A DNA stretch of 64,000 bases from Paludibacteraceae bacterium (GCA_017451525.1 JAFTOD010000001.1:62001-126000); one strand, 5' to 3'; counted from the first letter of the stretch, positions 37,857 to 47,100 are shown. The notes: a model not told the origin generated them from the letters alone. Numbers and translations: made by a program.

Positions 37857-37917
37857 ACCGCTGCGCTGTTAGACGCTAGACCACTTTGTTGTTAGATCGC
37901 TTCGCTGTTAGATATTG
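37855..37917. repeat. TTAGAC 16-mer module array
   Basis: TTAGAC plus 10-nt imperfect palindromes (CGCTGCGCTG, CACTTTGTTG, CGCTTCGCTG), ending just before the ATG at 37919 and starting at the engB stop codon. Confidence 0.8.
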
Positions 37918-37918
37918 A

Positions 37919-38554
37919 ATGAATTTTGATATATTACATACGGATGATATACGCGTGGAGCATTGCGATGGTTCACGCCGCGGCGTACAGCGTGTGCTGG
38001 ATGCTTGCCGTGAAGAACGTCGTCCGTATCTTGTGATTAAGGAACAAAGAACAAAGAGCAAAGACATATCACCGACGACTGATCAGACGAATCAAAATAG
38101 TCTTGACTCCTGGTTCTTGGCTCCTGGTTCTTCTATCCTCGTTCCTATTACCATGCTCGAAGAGGAGGTATATAAAGCAGAGATTTGTACCTATTTAGCT
38201 CGTAAGACGGGGGCACACCTTATATTACTACGCGCGAACGACTACGGCAGCAAGGCCAAACGGAACACTCAACGCATCATCACGCATATCCAAACCATTG
38301 CAGAACGTACAGGCGAGACTATCACCTACGAAGAGCGTGTCGCCAAAGGCGATAGTTTCCATATCCATAAGGAACTTCACCAAATAGCCTCATCGCCTGA
38401 TAGCCCTATCGCCTTGACTCTCCTCACTGCTAGCCGCGAATATGGTTTGGATGATTGGTTGTTTGGTCCACCAGAGCAGTACGTTATCCGCAAAAGCCCA
38501 GTGCCTGTCATGCTCGTTAATCCGAGAGCCGATTTGTTCTCGCTATGCGATTAA
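37919..38554 (+). CDS. Universal-stress-like (UspA superfamily) protein with repeat insertion
   Basis: 211 residues. The Usp-type body is ILVPITMLEEEVYKAEICTYLARKTGAHLILLRANDYGSKAKRN (start of the alpha/beta fold), then TITYEERVAKGDSFHIHKELHQIA, LTLLTASREYGLDDWLFGPPEQYVIRKSPVPVMLVNPR, equivalent to the G-x-H/PVMLV end of Usp domains. Between residues about 41 and 72 a repeat-derived stretch (KEQRTKSKDISPTTDQTNQNSLDSWFLAPGS) is inserted, made of two inverted heptamer arrays. N-terminal 40 residues (MNFDILHTDDIRVEHCDGSRRGVQRVLDACREERRPYLVI) may be the severed first strand and helix. Function unknown. Confidence 0.7.
   Translation: MNFDILHTDDIRVEHCDGSRRGVQRVLDACREERRPYLVIKEQRTKSKDISPTTDQTNQNSLDSWFLAPGSSILVPITMLEEEVYKAEICTYLARKTGAHLILLRANDYGSKAKRNTQRIITHIQTIAERTGETITYEERVAKGDSFHIHKELHQIASSPDSPIALTLLTASREYGLDDWLFGPPEQYVIRKSPVPVMLVNPRADLFSLCD
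38041..38134 (+). repeat. Inverted pair of heptamer arrays inside the Usp-like gene
   Basis: GGAACAA, AGAACAA, AGAGCAA at 38041-38061 and the reverse-complement type CTCCTGG, TTCTTGG, CTCCTGG, TTCTTCT at 38107-38134. The arms could pair into an mRNA hairpin. Confidence 0.85.
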
Positions 38555-38633
38555 GCACCATCCCGCAGCAAGAAAACTGCGGGGTGAGTTGTATATAATT
38601 TTATTTTTTCTTGCATATATACTATTTTTTTAC

Positions 38634-38642
38634 TAATTTTGC
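38634..38642 (+). promoter_or_regulatory. -7 box for namZ-like gene
   Basis: TAATTTTGC with TTGC at 38611-38614; 18 bp before ATG 38660. Confidence 0.75.
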
Positions 38643-38659
38643 ACCCAAATATAAATACT

Positions 38660-39889
38660 ATGAGAAAACAACACTTTATCGTAGCAGTGATACTGCTTAT
38701 CTTCGGTTCTATGGCAATGGCACAAGACGTGAAAGTAAAAACAGGTATTGAAGTATTGCGTGAGCGTAACTTTGATGTGCTGCAAGGTAAGCGCGTGGGA
38801 CTATGTACCAACCCTACTGGTGTGGACCGTCATCTTGTTTCAACAATTGATATTCTATGGGAAGCAGACAATGTGAACCTTGTAGCATTGTACGGCCCAG
38901 AGCATGGTGTGCGTGGTAATATCTACGCAGGCGATCATGTGGATAACGAAGTGGATGCACGCACAGGGCTCAAGATGTACTCGCTCTATGGCAAGACATC
39001 TAAGCCCACCCAAGAGATGATGGATGAAATCGATGTGATGGTATATGACATTCAGGACATCGGTTGCCGTAGTTACACCTATATCTCCACAATGGGAAAT
39101 TTGATGGAGGCATGTCAGGCATATGGCAAAGAGTTGGTGGTACTAGATCGCCCCAACCCATTGGGAGGTAATAAGATCGAGGGATGCTTAGTAGAAGACG
39201 GATTTGTATCGTTTGTAAGCCGCTTTGCGATACCTTATCTCTATGGTCAGACTCCTGGTGAATTGGCATTGTATCTAAATGCACAAGCCGAAAACCCATG
39301 CAAACTGACTGTAGTGGAAATGCAAGGTTGGACACGCGACATGACTTGGGATGAGACAGGATTAGAGTGGATTGTAGCTTCGCCACACGTACCTCATGGC
39401 AGAACAGCAATATACTATCCAGTGACAGGTATTTTCGGCGAATTTTATTATATCAATATCGGCGTAGGTTATACCATGCCATTTGAGGTAATGGGTGCAC
39501 CATGGGTGAATGCCGATAGTTTGGCACAAGCTCTCAATGCGTTAGAGTTGCCCGGAGTAGTGTTTAGAGGATTGCACTACAAGCCCTATTATAGTGTATT
39601 CAAAGGAGAGAACATACAGGGCGTACAAGTGCATATAGTGGATTATGAAAAAGCTGCGCTGAGCGAAATACAATTCTATGTAGTGCAAGAGATGATGCGT
39701 TTGTGGCCAGAGCAAGATTGGTTTAAGCTGTGCGACCAGAAGCGTTTTGGCATGTTTAACAAGGTATGCGGAACTGATCAAATCAAAGAACTCTTCGGTA
39801 AACGCTATCGCTGGGAAGATGCGAAAGCATATTGGGATAAGGATGTGGAGAAGTATCGCAAGGAGAGTAGTAAGTATTATTTATATTAG
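38660..39889 (+). CDS. Exo-beta-N-acetylmuramidase NamZ family (DUF1343)
   Basis: 409 residues from ATG 38660 with a signal peptide (MRKQHFIVAVILLIFGSMAMAQ). Family blocks: TGIEVLRERNFDVLQGKRVGLCTNPTGVDR, LVALYGPEHGVRGNIYAGDHVDNEVDARTGLKMYSLYG, VMVYDIQDIGCRSYTYISTM, VLDRPNPLGGNKIEG and WVASPHVPHGRTAIYYPVTG-like sequence. Characterised NamZ from Bacillus releases MurNAc from peptidoglycan fragments; relatives occur in Tannerella. It may feed the AmpG-like carrier and phosphodiester glycosidase 6-8 kb upstream. Confidence 0.9.
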   Translation: MRKQHFIVAVILLIFGSMAMAQDVKVKTGIEVLRERNFDVLQGKRVGLCTNPTGVDRHLVSTIDILWEADNVNLVALYGPEHGVRGNIYAGDHVDNEVDARTGLKMYSLYGKTSKPTQEMMDEIDVMVYDIQDIGCRSYTYISTMGNLMEACQAYGKELVVLDRPNPLGGNKIEGCLVEDGFVSFVSRFAIPYLYGQTPGELALYLNAQAENPCKLTVVEMQGWTRDMTWDETGLEWIVASPHVPHGRTAIYYPVTGIFGEFYYINIGVGYTMPFEVMGAPWVNADSLAQALNALELPGVVFRGLHYKPYYSVFKGENIQGVQVHIVDYEKAALSEIQFYVVQEMMRLWPEQDWFKLCDQKRFGMFNKVCGTDQIKELFGKRYRWEDAKAYWDKDVEKYRKESSKYYLY

Positions 39890-39891
39890 GA

Positions 39892-39935
39892 TATTGGACG
39901 CCCTGCGGGCTATAGGACGCGGCATAGCCGCTATA
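39892..39935. repeat. Spacer plus mini-hairpin element (TATTGGAC type)
   Basis: TATTGGAC, hairpin GCCC-TGC-GGGC, TATAGGAC, hairpin GCGGC-ATA-GCCGC, TATAGG. Same modular design as 17175, 43246 and 47986. Confidence 0.85.
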
Positions 39936-39956
39936 GGTTAAAGGTTAAAGGATAGA
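39936..39956. repeat. Heptamer run GGTTAAA
   Basis: GGTTAAA twice, then GGATAGA, ending 4 bp before ATG 39961. Confidence 0.7.
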
Positions 39957-39960
39957 ATAT

Positions 39961-42756
39961 ATGAAAAAGTATATTGAACGGTTGGCATGGGGAACGGATG
40001 CTGGATTTTACCGCCTCATCCCCCAAGAAGTATTGCATCCTGCAACAGAAGAAGATGTACAGGCAATCTTGTTGCGTGCTCACAAAGAAGGTAAGCATGT
40101 GACATTTCGCGCTGCTGGTACGAGTTTGAGTGGTCAAGCTATCAGCGATAGTCTGCTGGTGGTTTGTGGCAAGAAGTGGGAACAATACACCATACATGAT
40201 CATGGCAAAAGCATCACGTTGCAGCCTGGTATAGTAGGGCAACGCGTCAATGAGCTACTGAAGCCCTACGGAAGATATTTCACGCCCGACCCTGCGAGTC
40301 TGAAGTCAGCAATGGTGGGTGGTATTGTGATGAACAATGCCTCTGGAATGTGCTGCGGAACACATGCCAACAGCTATCGTGTACTGAAATCGGCACGTAT
40401 CATCTTACCCGATGGCACTATTCTTGATACTGGAGATAAGGAAAGTCGTGCACAATTCTTGATGACACATCCTAAGTTTATTCGTAGAATAGATGACTTG
40501 CGCATCAAGACCCAGCAAAACAAAGTGCTGTGCGATTTGATTCGTAAGAAATATGCCATCAAGAATGTGACTGGTTTGACCATCTTGCCGTTTGTAGAAT
40601 ATACCGATCCATTCGATATAATTGCCCATCTGATGGTAGGTAGCGAAGGCACATTGGCTTTCCTATCATCTATTACTATGACGACAGGAGAGATACAACC
40701 CTATAGCGCATCTGCACTCCTACTCTTCCCTACCACCAAAGCGGCATGCGAGGCTATCACCGAAATGAAGCAAACGGGATTGCTATCTGCGGCAGAGTTC
40801 TTCGACCGCAAAGCGATGCGCACTGTGGAGAACGATTTTCCTGAATTGAAAGGACTTCCCGAAGATGCGGGTGCTGCATTGATTCGTACTGACGCATTGA
40901 CCGACAAGGAGTTGGAGGAGAAGAACAAGACCTTGCAAGATCTGTTGCGCCACTACGAGCTGTGCCAACCAGCTGCCTTTACATCTGATCCTATGTTGAC
41001 AGGCAAGTATTGGGCGATGCGTAGCGGTATTTTCCCAGCCGTAGGCGGAACCCGCGAGATAGGAACTACCTGTTTGATTGAGGATATTGCTTTCCCAATC
41101 GAACATTTAGCACAAGCAACATTGGATTTGCAAGAACTCTTTATTAAGCATAATTATCCTGAAGCCGTGATTTATGGTCACGCGCTTGAGGGTAACTACC
41201 ACTTCATTCTCAACCAACGTTTTGATTCACCCGAAGCTATCGCCCAATACGATGGTATGATGCGTGCGGTAGTGGACTTGGTAGTGGACAAGTATCATGG
41301 CAGTCTAAAAGCCGAGCACGGTACAGGGCGCAACATGGCGCCATTTGTTCGTCGCGAGTGGGGTGATGCAGCGTATGAGTTGATGAAAGAAGTGAAGCAA
41401 CTCTTTGACCCAGAGAACATAATGAACCCTGGCGTAATCTTCAACGAAGATGAACACTCCTATATTGAGCATATTAAACCTCTGCCTGAGGTGCACGAGA
41501 TAATTGACCGCTGTATTGAGTGCGGTTTCTGCGAAGTGAACTGCGTCGCCTGCGGATATGCGTTGTCCAGCCGTCAGCGTATCGTGGTACAGCGTGAGAT
41601 GGCACGATTGAAAGAGGTGATTAGGCAAGAAGGTGATAAGGCCAAAAGGCGAGAGGCGAAGAAGTTGCTCAGTAGTTTGGAAAAAGACTTCCGCCGTATT
41701 GGTCGTGACTTGTGTGCAGGTGACGGACTATGCTCCACCTCCTGCCCTATCAAAATCAATGTGGGCGACTATATCCACTTGGTGCGTGAACACGATATGA
41801 GTGCCGCTGGCAAGCAGATAGGCTATTGGGCAGGCAAGAACTTGGCTGGTATAGGCACTGCGCTGACAGGCATACTGGAAGTAGCGAATGTGGCTCACAA
41901 CGTATTAGGCGATAAGGCTACTAGGCTATTGGGCAAAGCGATGCACTATGGTTCTGGCGGTTTGGTTCCACTATGGACACCATCGCTGCCTCGCCCAGTG
42001 CGCAAGAAAGAGAAACAGACTGCCATAGAGTATGGAGTGGTGAACGGACTGAAGGGTTTGCAAGATAAGCGTGTGGTGTACTTCCCTTCGTGCTTGAACC
42101 AACGCTTGGGTTCTGGCAAAAAACCGCTAATCAATGATATGACGGAGTTGCTGAACAAAGCAGGCTATGAGGTGATATTCCCTCAGAAGATGGAGAATCT
42201 ATGTTGCGGTACGATTTGGGAGAGTAAAGGTATGCCCGATGAGGCAGCGCGCAAAGCAGCCGAACTGGAGTTGGCACTGCTGAAAGCGAGCGAGAATGGT
42301 CGCTGGCCAATCTTGTGCGACCAAAGTCCATGTCTGCACCGCATGCGCCATACCATGCAACATATGAAGTTATACGAACCCGCCGAGTTCATTGACAAGT
42401 TTGTAATGAGCGAGGTGGAGATTACGCCATTGGACACCTGCGTGGCAGTGCACGTAACCTGCTCTACTCGTCAGATGGGTGTGGCAGATGCGATTATCCG
42501 TGTGGCTAAGGCATGTGCGAAGAATGTGCTGGTGCCAGAGGAGATTGGCTGCTGCGCGTTTGCAGGAGATAAGGGCTTTACCGATCCTGAATTGAACGAA
42601 TGGGCACTACGCAAACTCAAGCCACAAGTGGAGAAAGCAGGTGCAACCATGGGTGTGAGCAACTCACGTACTTGCGAGATTGGACTGAGTACACATTCGG
42701 GTATAGACTATTGCAGCATTGCACACTTGGTGAATATTTGCGCAAAGCGCAAATAG
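39961..42756 (+). CDS. FAD/4Fe-4S D-lactate dehydrogenase-like oxidoreductase
   Basis: 931 residues. N-terminal PCMH-type FAD domain (VTFRAAGTSLSGQAISDSLLVV, YFTPDPASLKSAMVGGIVMNNASGMCCG), glycolate-oxidase/D-LDH substrate domain with EHGTGRN...PFVRREWGDAAYELMKEVKQLFDPENIMNPGVIF, then two ferredoxin motifs (CIECGFCEVNC and CAGDGLCSTSCP, near 520-600) and a C-terminal CCG heterodisulfide-reductase-like domain (ENLCCGTIWESKG, GCCAFAGDKGF). This full fusion is typical of anaerobe D-lactate dehydrogenases that pass electrons to quinone or a membrane carrier; D-2-hydroxyglutarate or glycolate are alternative substrates. Confidence 0.88.
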   Translation: MKKYIERLAWGTDAGFYRLIPQEVLHPATEEDVQAILLRAHKEGKHVTFRAAGTSLSGQAISDSLLVVCGKKWEQYTIHDHGKSITLQPGIVGQRVNELLKPYGRYFTPDPASLKSAMVGGIVMNNASGMCCGTHANSYRVLKSARIILPDGTILDTGDKESRAQFLMTHPKFIRRIDDLRIKTQQNKVLCDLIRKKYAIKNVTGLTILPFVEYTDPFDIIAHLMVGSEGTLAFLSSITMTTGEIQPYSASALLLFPTTKAACEAITEMKQTGLLSAAEFFDRKAMRTVENDFPELKGLPEDAGAALIRTDALTDKELEEKNKTLQDLLRHYELCQPAAFTSDPMLTGKYWAMRSGIFPAVGGTREIGTTCLIEDIAFPIEHLAQATLDLQELFIKHNYPEAVIYGHALEGNYHFILNQRFDSPEAIAQYDGMMRAVVDLVVDKYHGSLKAEHGTGRNMAPFVRREWGDAAYELMKEVKQLFDPENIMNPGVIFNEDEHSYIEHIKPLPEVHEIIDRCIECGFCEVNCVACGYALSSRQRIVVQREMARLKEVIRQEGDKAKRREAKKLLSSLEKDFRRIGRDLCAGDGLCSTSCPIKINVGDYIHLVREHDMSAAGKQIGYWAGKNLAGIGTALTGILEVANVAHNVLGDKATRLLGKAMHYGSGGLVPLWTPSLPRPVRKKEKQTAIEYGVVNGLKGLQDKRVVYFPSCLNQRLGSGKKPLINDMTELLNKAGYEVIFPQKMENLCCGTIWESKGMPDEAARKAAELELALLKASENGRWPILCDQSPCLHRMRHTMQHMKLYEPAEFIDKFVMSEVEITPLDTCVAVHVTCSTRQMGVADAIIRVAKACAKNVLVPEEIGCCAFAGDKGFTDPELNEWALRKLKPQVEKAGATMGVSNSRTCEIGLSTHSGIDYCSIAHLVNICAKRK

Positions 42757-42789
42757 ACCACTACGTTGTTAGAACGCTGCGCTGTTAGA
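42755..42789. repeat. TTAGAM 16-mer module element
   Basis: ATAGAC-CACTACGTTG, TTAGAA-CGCTGCGCTG, TTAGAT; starts at the stop codon of the flavoprotein gene and ends one base before the CYTH ATG. Confidence 0.8.
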
Positions 42790-42790
42790 T

Positions 42791-43273
42791 ATGGAGATTG
42801 AACGCAAATACTTGGTAACGAGCGACTGCTATAAACAAATGGCAGTGGATCGTCGTCATATCCGTCAGGGGTATATATCCCGCGAGAAGACGGGGACAGT
42901 GCGTGTGCGCATCACTGATGACAAAGCCTATCTCACTATCAAAGGCAAACCCGTTGCGGGGCATTTTGCTCGCTATGAGTGGGAAAAAGAGATTGATGTG
43001 AAAGAAGCCGAAGAGCTGATGAAACTATGCCAAGGCACTATCATAGACAAGACTCGATGGATAGTGCCAGCGGAAACTGTTGACAGTGGACAGTTGATAT
43101 GGGAAGTGGATGAGTTTCATGGTGAACAGGAAGGGTTGGTGGTAGCAGAGATTGAGTTGGAATACGAAGAACAAGTATTCGAGAAGCCTGATTTCATCGG
43201 CAAAGAAGTAACGGATGACCCTCGCTACTATAATGCGAATATGGGACGCCCTGACGGGGCTATTGGACGCTGA
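42791..43273 (+). CDS. CYTH domain protein (triphosphate tunnel enzyme-like)
   Basis: 160 residues. The CYTH signature ExExK is residues 2-6 (MEIERKYL). Further tunnel residues appear in IRQGYISREKTGTVRVRITDDKAYLTIKGK, RYEWEKEID, EVDEFHGEQEGLVVAEIELEYE and FIGKEVTDDPRYYNANM. Likely an inorganic or organic triphosphatase rather than an adenylate cyclase. Two repeat elements touch it: a 21-bp in-frame heptamer triplet (TVDSGQL) before WEVDEF, and a C-terminus (GRPDGAIGR) encoded by the spacer/mini-hairpin element that replaces the usual end. Confidence 0.88.
   Translation: MEIERKYLVTSDCYKQMAVDRRHIRQGYISREKTGTVRVRITDDKAYLTIKGKPVAGHFARYEWEKEIDVKEAEELMKLCQGTIIDKTRWIVPAETVDSGQLIWEVDEFHGEQEGLVVAEIELEYEEQVFEKPDFIGKEVTDDPRYYNANMGRPDGAIGR
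43077..43097 (+). repeat. In-frame heptamer triplet in the CYTH gene
   Basis: CTGTTGA, CAGTGGA, CAGTTGA: 21 bp, seven codons. Same family as the HAD promoter-proximal array 0.8 kb away. Confidence 0.75.
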
Positions 43274-43313
43274 CGCTATTGGGTAATGGACGGCACGGAG
43301 TGCCTATTGGATA
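43246..43313. repeat. Spacer plus mini-hairpin element at CYTH 3' end
   Basis: GGAC/TATTGGAC spacers with hairpins GCCC-TGACG-GGGC, a GC-TGAC-GC loop and GGCAC-GGA-GTGCC. The first 28 bp are coding. Confidence 0.85.
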
Positions 43314-43326
43314 TAGGTGAGGGGTT

Positions 43327-43347
43327 GAGTTATGAATTATGAGTTAA
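43327..43347 (-). repeat. Heptamer run GAGTTAT at HAD 3' end
   Basis: GAGTTAT, GAATTAT, GAGTTAA; on the minus strand it supplies the last residues (THNS) and the stop codon of the HAD gene. Confidence 0.75.
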
Positions 43348-43956
43348 ATAGAAATCTGCGCCAACAGATTGTGCGAGGGCACCATCGGTATCTTCTCTGT
43401 CACCGATAACAAGGCATTGTTCGGCTGTTAGATTCATCTTTTCAAGCACTTTCTTCAGCACTTCGGGTGCTGGTTTCAGTCCGCCCAATTCAGGGGCAGC
43501 GACTACCCAATCAAAATCATTTTCGTTGATATTGAGCGCATGCAGTTTCTCGTGCGTATGTCCGTAGTCGGACAAGACGACTAAATGGATGCCCTGTTTT
43601 TTGCAGTCTGCTATAAAAGGAGCGAGCCACTCTACTGGCTTGTAGTATCTCTGTATCACACTGACCATCAATGGCATATAGCGATTGAAGTACCATGTGC
43701 GCAAATCTTCGGGATTTGCGTTGCAATAGGTTGCCATTGTTTGGAAATAGGTTTGATAGAAGGTAGCTTCATCTCCAAAGTATTGTCCCCGCAATTGCTT
43801 TCGCGTCTTTCGCTCTGCCAGCATCAATCGCCAATCACGTGGCGCATTGCATAGCATTCGCCACACCATACGCGGTTTGGCGTAGAGTGTGCCGTCGAGA
43901 TCGAAGACAATCAGTTGACAGTTGGCAGTTGACAGTTGACAGTTGACAGTTGACAT
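43330..43956 (-). CDS. HAD superfamily hydrolase with repeat-encoded start
   Basis: 208 residues from ATG 43956. Motif I FDLDGTLY (Asp nucleophile), motif II VVLSDYG, motif III Lys in GLKPAPEVLKKVLEKM and motif IV GDREDTDGALAQSVGADF are all present, with a helical cap between, so it is an active-looking phosphoglycolate-phosphatase-like enzyme. The first 15 residues (MSTVNCQLSTANCQL) are translated from a CAGTTGA heptamer array; the ATG itself arises from the variant unit CATTTGG. The open frame to 44157 is excluded because the -7 box (43985-43977) lies downstream of it. Confidence 0.88.
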   Translation of the reverse strand: MSTVNCQLSTANCQLIVFDLDGTLYAKPRMVWRMLCNAPRDWRLMLAERKTRKQLRGQYFGDEATFYQTYFQTMATYCNANPEDLRTWYFNRYMPLMVSVIQRYYKPVEWLAPFIADCKKQGIHLVVLSDYGHTHEKLHALNINENDFDWVVAAPELGGLKPAPEVLKKVLEKMNLTAEQCLVIGDREDTDGALAQSVGADFYLTHNS

Positions 43957-43974
43957 TTGGCAGTTAGCAATTTG
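43912..43974 (-). repeat. Nine-unit heptamer array at HAD 5' end
   Basis: CAGTTGA/CAGTTGG units, then CATTTGG, CAGTTAG, CAATTTG on the plus strand: 63 bp from inside the coding sequence to 2 bp before the -7 box. Confidence 0.95.
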
Positions 43975-43976
43975 GT

Positions 43977-43985
43977 GCAAAGGTA
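43977..43985 (-). promoter_or_regulatory. -7 box for HAD gene
   Basis: TACCTTTGC on the minus strand; predicted transcript start falls inside the heptamer array, leaving a leader of only about 15 nt. Confidence 0.8.
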
Positions 43986-44014
43986 CAATAAAATTTGCAC
44001 GTGTGCAAATTTTG

Positions 44015-44050
44015 AGTTGAAAAAGTTTTAAGCGTTTTAAAAGTTTTAAG
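44015..44050. repeat. Nonamer array upstream of HAD promoter
   Basis: Four 9-bp units (AGTTGAAAA, AGTTTTAAG, CGTTTTAAA, AGTTTTAAG). Related to the array before engB in the other orientation; degenerate 9-bp steps may continue to about 44086. Confidence 0.75.
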
Positions 44051-44099
44051 GGTGAATAGGGGTATTTTTCTGGTGTAGGGTGTATAGGTGGGAAATGAA

Positions 44100-44134
44100 A
44101 ACGAGCGGCATAAAAAAGTATGCCGCTCGTTTGT
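44100..44134 (-). terminator. Terminator of BspA-like gene
   Basis: ACGAGCGGCATA pairs with TATGCCGCTCGT, 12 bp, followed by TTTT on the minus strand; 25 bp after the stop. Confidence 0.9.
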
Positions 44135-44156
44135 TGTTTGCAATATATGTCTGCCA

Positions 44157-47100
44157 TTATTTGACTTCTGCGCCCATAATGTCATAGGTCTTTCCATCAC
44201 GGATGATGATGAGTTGACCGTTACGGAAGAGTTTTTGAACTTGAGTTGCTTCGCTATTAACATTCTCCAATGCAGTAGAAACATCTGCTCTATCATGAAT
44301 GTTAAAGGTTTGCCAAACTGCTGCTGCGCGGTATTTTGCGCCTGTACCATCTGGTACATATACAGGGATGGAGCGGTCAACATTCTCAAATGTTTTGCTA
44401 TCTACCAAAGGAGGTTCAACAGCATTAACAGTGATTTGAGATAGCTTTGAGCAAAGGGCAAAGCCATTATCAGCAATTGATTGCATAGAAGCAGGTAATG
44501 TGAGTGATTCGAGATATGCACACCCATAGAAAGCCCCATTACCGATAGTGGTAACACCTTCAGGTATAACCAATGATTGCAAGTTAATACATTCGTAGAA
44601 TGCCCAATGGTCGATGGTAGTGAGTTTGCTATTTCCGCTGAATGCTACTTGTTCGAGGCTACGGCAATTTTCGAAAGCACGCTTGTGAATGGTCTTGACA
44701 GAAGCAGGGATAGTTACCTCTGACACGAACATCAAATCCATGAAAGCATTGGTACCTAAGGATGTAATACCTTCGGATAGGGTGACAGCCATTACCTCAT
44801 CAGCATACATTTCCCAACCATATTCGCTGAGGTTGTACATTTCGCCAGTACCATTAAGCACGAGAGTATCGTTGGTGAAAGTATAAAGGATATTGTCGCC
44901 ACAATAATCTCCTTTGACAAAGATTGCTTCTAAGGTAATATCTTGATTCATTACTACAGTACGTGGGTTATCGGTGTTGCCATCAGCCCATTTGAGGAAG
45001 CGATAGCCACCAAGAGGTGTTACCTCGAGGGTAGCCTCTTCACCGATGAAATACTCGCCAGTACCCGCCACATGACCTTGTTTGCTATCATAATTGACTG
45101 TCAGCTGATAGGTAGTCATTGCATCAAAGATGGCAGTGTAGGTTACATCTTCGGTTACGAATAGTGTGCGTGGGTTGTCGGTGTTGCCATCATTCCAACG
45201 CACGAATTGGCACCCCTCTGCAGGTATGGCTTGGATTGTTGCGCCATCGTAGGTACAAGTATTAGGAGTAACTACCACTGCTTCGCCCATGCGGTAGTTG
45301 TTGGATTTGACACTTACATTGTAGTATGGCATCTCTTGGATGGGTACAGTGACTTTTTTCCAATTGGCATCTTCAAGGTAGAAGTCTTTGTTGCCACATA
45401 GTACATTGATGACTAAAGAGCTGTGGACACCGCTGAAAGCACTGTTTGTAATCGTAGGAGGCATTAGAGGCAACATATTGAGTGTCAATAACGCATCGCA
45501 ACCAGATATGAAAGAGTTTGATATTTTGTTTACCGAACTTGGAATGGTTAATGAGCGCAATCCGTCGCAATTTTTAAATGCTTCGACTCCAATGGTTGTG
45601 AGTTGATAGGGCAGATTAATTTCTTTTAAGGAGATACACCCCTCAAAAGCATTATATTGGATTGTTGCTATACCATCTGGGAGTGATACGGAAGTTAATG
45701 CCTTGCAACCATCAAACAAATTATTTGAAATGGTAGTTACTTTGCTTGGAATAACCATTTCGGAAAGGTTGATGCAATTTAGAAATACTTCTTTACCAAT
45801 TGTCTCCACTTTTTCGGGTAAAGCAAGAGATTTTAATAGGCTACATCCGGAAAACGCAGAGTTACCTATGCTTACAAGATTTTGTGGTAAACGCAAGGTT
45901 ACAAGATTGGTACAATTGATAAATGCTGATTCGCCAATCGTTGTAATAGAAGGAGGAAGGGTAACGTTGCTAAGATTGGAGCAATCAGAGAATGTGCCAT
46001 TTAATACTGCAACACTCTCAGGTATATCTATCTCTGTCAAGCCTGTGCAACCATAAAATGCTTCGTCCAATGTGGTAATGGTGTTTGGCAAGTATATCGT
46101 GTGCAGCGAACTACAACCTTTAAATGCTTGCGATCCGATGGATAGGAGCCCCTCTTTGAGTGTTACTTGTGATAGTGCCGTACAGCCTGAAAAACAGTAA
46201 TCGGGAATTGCAGTAACGGTGTTTGGAATTGTAATTGTGGTTAAAGAAGTACATCCTGCAAAAGAAGATTCACCTAATGATTGTAGATTACTACTCAATA
46301 CAACAGTTGAGAGATTAGTGCAACCTTTGAAGGTGTTATCACCAATTGTTGTGACACTATTAGGAATCACAATAGAAGATAAATTTTTATTATTTTGAAA
46401 AGCACCGTTACCATGAGACGAAGCAGGCACTGTGCCTGCATAGTAACATGTATTGCCACCATTATCAATAACCTGCAATGATTGAGGCAAAGAGAGTGTT
46501 AATAGATTGCAGTTAGCAAAAGCAGCCATGCCAATCGCAGTAACTCCCTCTGGAATAGTGACTTCCGTTAGATTACTACAATCTGCGAATGTTCCATCAC
46601 TAATCTCTTTGACATTGGATGGTATAGATATAGATTTTAGTTTTTTGCAATCTTCAAACGCACATGCATCGATAATATTTATCGTATTAGGAAGCTTGAT
46701 TTCGCTAAATCCACAATCTCCAAAAGCCCCTCTTCCAATTTCTTGTAGTTGGGCAGGTAGCAAAACTGAAGTGAGTGATGTACAATGCGCGAATGTTCCA
46801 TGTTCTATTGTTTTTATTTCAGAAGGAATGACAATGCTTACAAGACTTGAACAATATCGGAATGCCTTGTTTTCAATATTTGTTAGTGATTCTGGTAAAG
46901 TAACCGATAGTAAACTGGAACAATCATTAAATGCATTTTCTTCTATCCTTTTCACTCCTTCTTGAATTGTAACTTCACTTAATGAAGTACATTCTTGAAA
47001 TGAGTATTTACCAATTGTTATAACACTACCAGGGATAGTAACTGTTGCCAAACTTTTGCACAATTCAAATGCAGATTTACCTATAGACGTAACCTTGTTT

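Noticed and set aside
43957..44157. 67-codon N-terminal extension of the HAD gene
   Set aside because: The -7 box lies inside this stretch, so the mRNA would not contain it.
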